Part shown: positions 14,141 through 14,314 of the stretch, piece by piece
How the letters are laid out: the number at the start of each line of letters is the position of its first letter
How positions within the stretch are numbered: the stretch's first letter is position 1
NCBI GenBank assembly: GCA_029780415.1
Contig: JAKOYN010000089.1
Span: forward strand, 1-14,314
Direction: 5' to 3'
Origin: RXIX01 sp003989075
Lineage (GTDB): Bacteria; Pseudomonadota; Gammaproteobacteria; Competibacterales; Competibacteraceae
DNA length: 14,314 nucleotides
Made by a program: the position numbers and the translations under genes
The notes under the pieces: model-generated
Databases searched by the model: none
What the model was told of the DNA's origin: nothing
The model's input: the letters and a program-made list of their open reading frames with translations, nothing else

Positions 14141-14314
14141 CACGGTCATGGACCACACCGCATTCACCGCACACCCATTCTCTGACCCCAAGACCTTCTC
14201 GACCTTTTGGGCCGCCGATGGCACCGCAACCGGAACAGGTTTGGGTTGAGAGTCTCTCCGAGACTTCTCGATACACCACTTTCCGCGCAATCGCTTTATA
14301 GGAAAGCAGGTTTT
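14082..14314 (-). CDS. tnpB: TnpB/OrfB RNA-guided nuclease of an IS605-type element, C-terminal fragment
   Basis: The frame is open from the window edge to the TGA at 14084-14082 and gives 76 complete residues. It begins with SYKAIARKVVYREVSERLSTQTCSGCG and continues through a zinc ribbon (CSGC ... WVCGEC) to HDRDVNAALNIL, where the second Asp is the last RuvC catalytic residue of TnpB. These motifs are diagnostic for the IS200/IS605 accessory protein TnpB, a guide-RNA-directed DNA nuclease ancestral to Cas12. The C-terminus looks intact. The N-terminal RuvC and wedge domains are beyond the window, so activity cannot be judged. Confidence 0.92.
   Translation of the reverse strand, partial: NLLSYKAIARKVVYREVSERLSTQTCSGCGAIGGPKGREGLGVREWVCGECGVVHDRDVNAALNILRMGHHTLALK

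Larger units (their letters stand above)
14043..14314 (-). mobile_element. IS200/IS605-type element (tnpB-bearing), right end
   Basis: The segment has the 3' end of a tnpB gene followed, in the same direction, by a hairpin and the terminal sequence GAGGATGTCAA (minus strand), a common right end of IS605-superfamily elements. Such ends carry subterminal hairpins instead of inverted repeats and leave no target duplication. The other end, and any tnpA, lie outside the window. The boundary is placed at 14043 by analogy and may be off by a few bases. Confidence 0.75.

Noticed and set aside
1..14314. CRISPR arrays, tRNA or rRNA genes
   Set aside because: No regularly spaced direct repeats and no recognisable tRNA or rRNA sequences were seen on either strand.

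Overview
The window looks like a chromosomal segment of a GC-rich gammaproteobacterial diazotroph. It carries nifW, nifZ, nifV, a complete rnfABCDGEH operon and a nifL-nifA pair. The NifL/NifA type and the rnf-next-to-nifLA arrangement recall Azotobacter vinelandii. I cannot name the genus from sequence alone; methanotrophs and Competibacter-like bacteria are also plausible.

Left edge (1-412): the C-terminal end of an IS3-family transposase and the element's probable right end, then a REP-like palindrome and an AT-rich stretch with an extended -10 promoter. 413-1396: a 327-residue conserved protein that I do not firmly recognise; its C-terminus resembles macrodomain (ADP-ribose-binding) proteins. 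1397-1709: a nif control region with a NifA upstream activator site (TGT-N10-ACA) and a sigma-54-like promoter, followed by nifW-nifZ on the plus strand.

Centre (2500-9264, minus strand): rnfA, B, C, D, G, E, H and then nifV, tightly packed, with nifV meeting nifZ tail to tail. The Rnf complex is a membrane ion-motive electron pump that feeds low-potential electrons to ferredoxin or flavodoxin for nitrogenase. NifV makes homocitrate for the FeMo cofactor. NifW and NifZ help assemble and protect the MoFe protein. The operon is headed by a textbook nif promoter: NifA site (9388-9403), IHF consensus (9339-9351) and a -24/-12 element (9294-9310).

Right part: nifL-nifA run divergently from rnf. 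NifL is a redox/nitrogen-responsive anti-activator, and NifA is the sigma-54 activator expected to bind the two UAS sites in this window, closing a regulatory loop. A perfect 9-bp hairpin follows nifA.

Right edge (12820-14314, minus strand): a broken gene for a membrane proton-pumping pyrophosphatase (hppA). It carries a 4-bp CATG duplication that shifts the frame and is cut at its 5' side by an IS200/IS605-type element, whose tnpB 3' end and right-end hairpin are visible. Two unrelated mobile elements therefore bracket the nif/rnf block.
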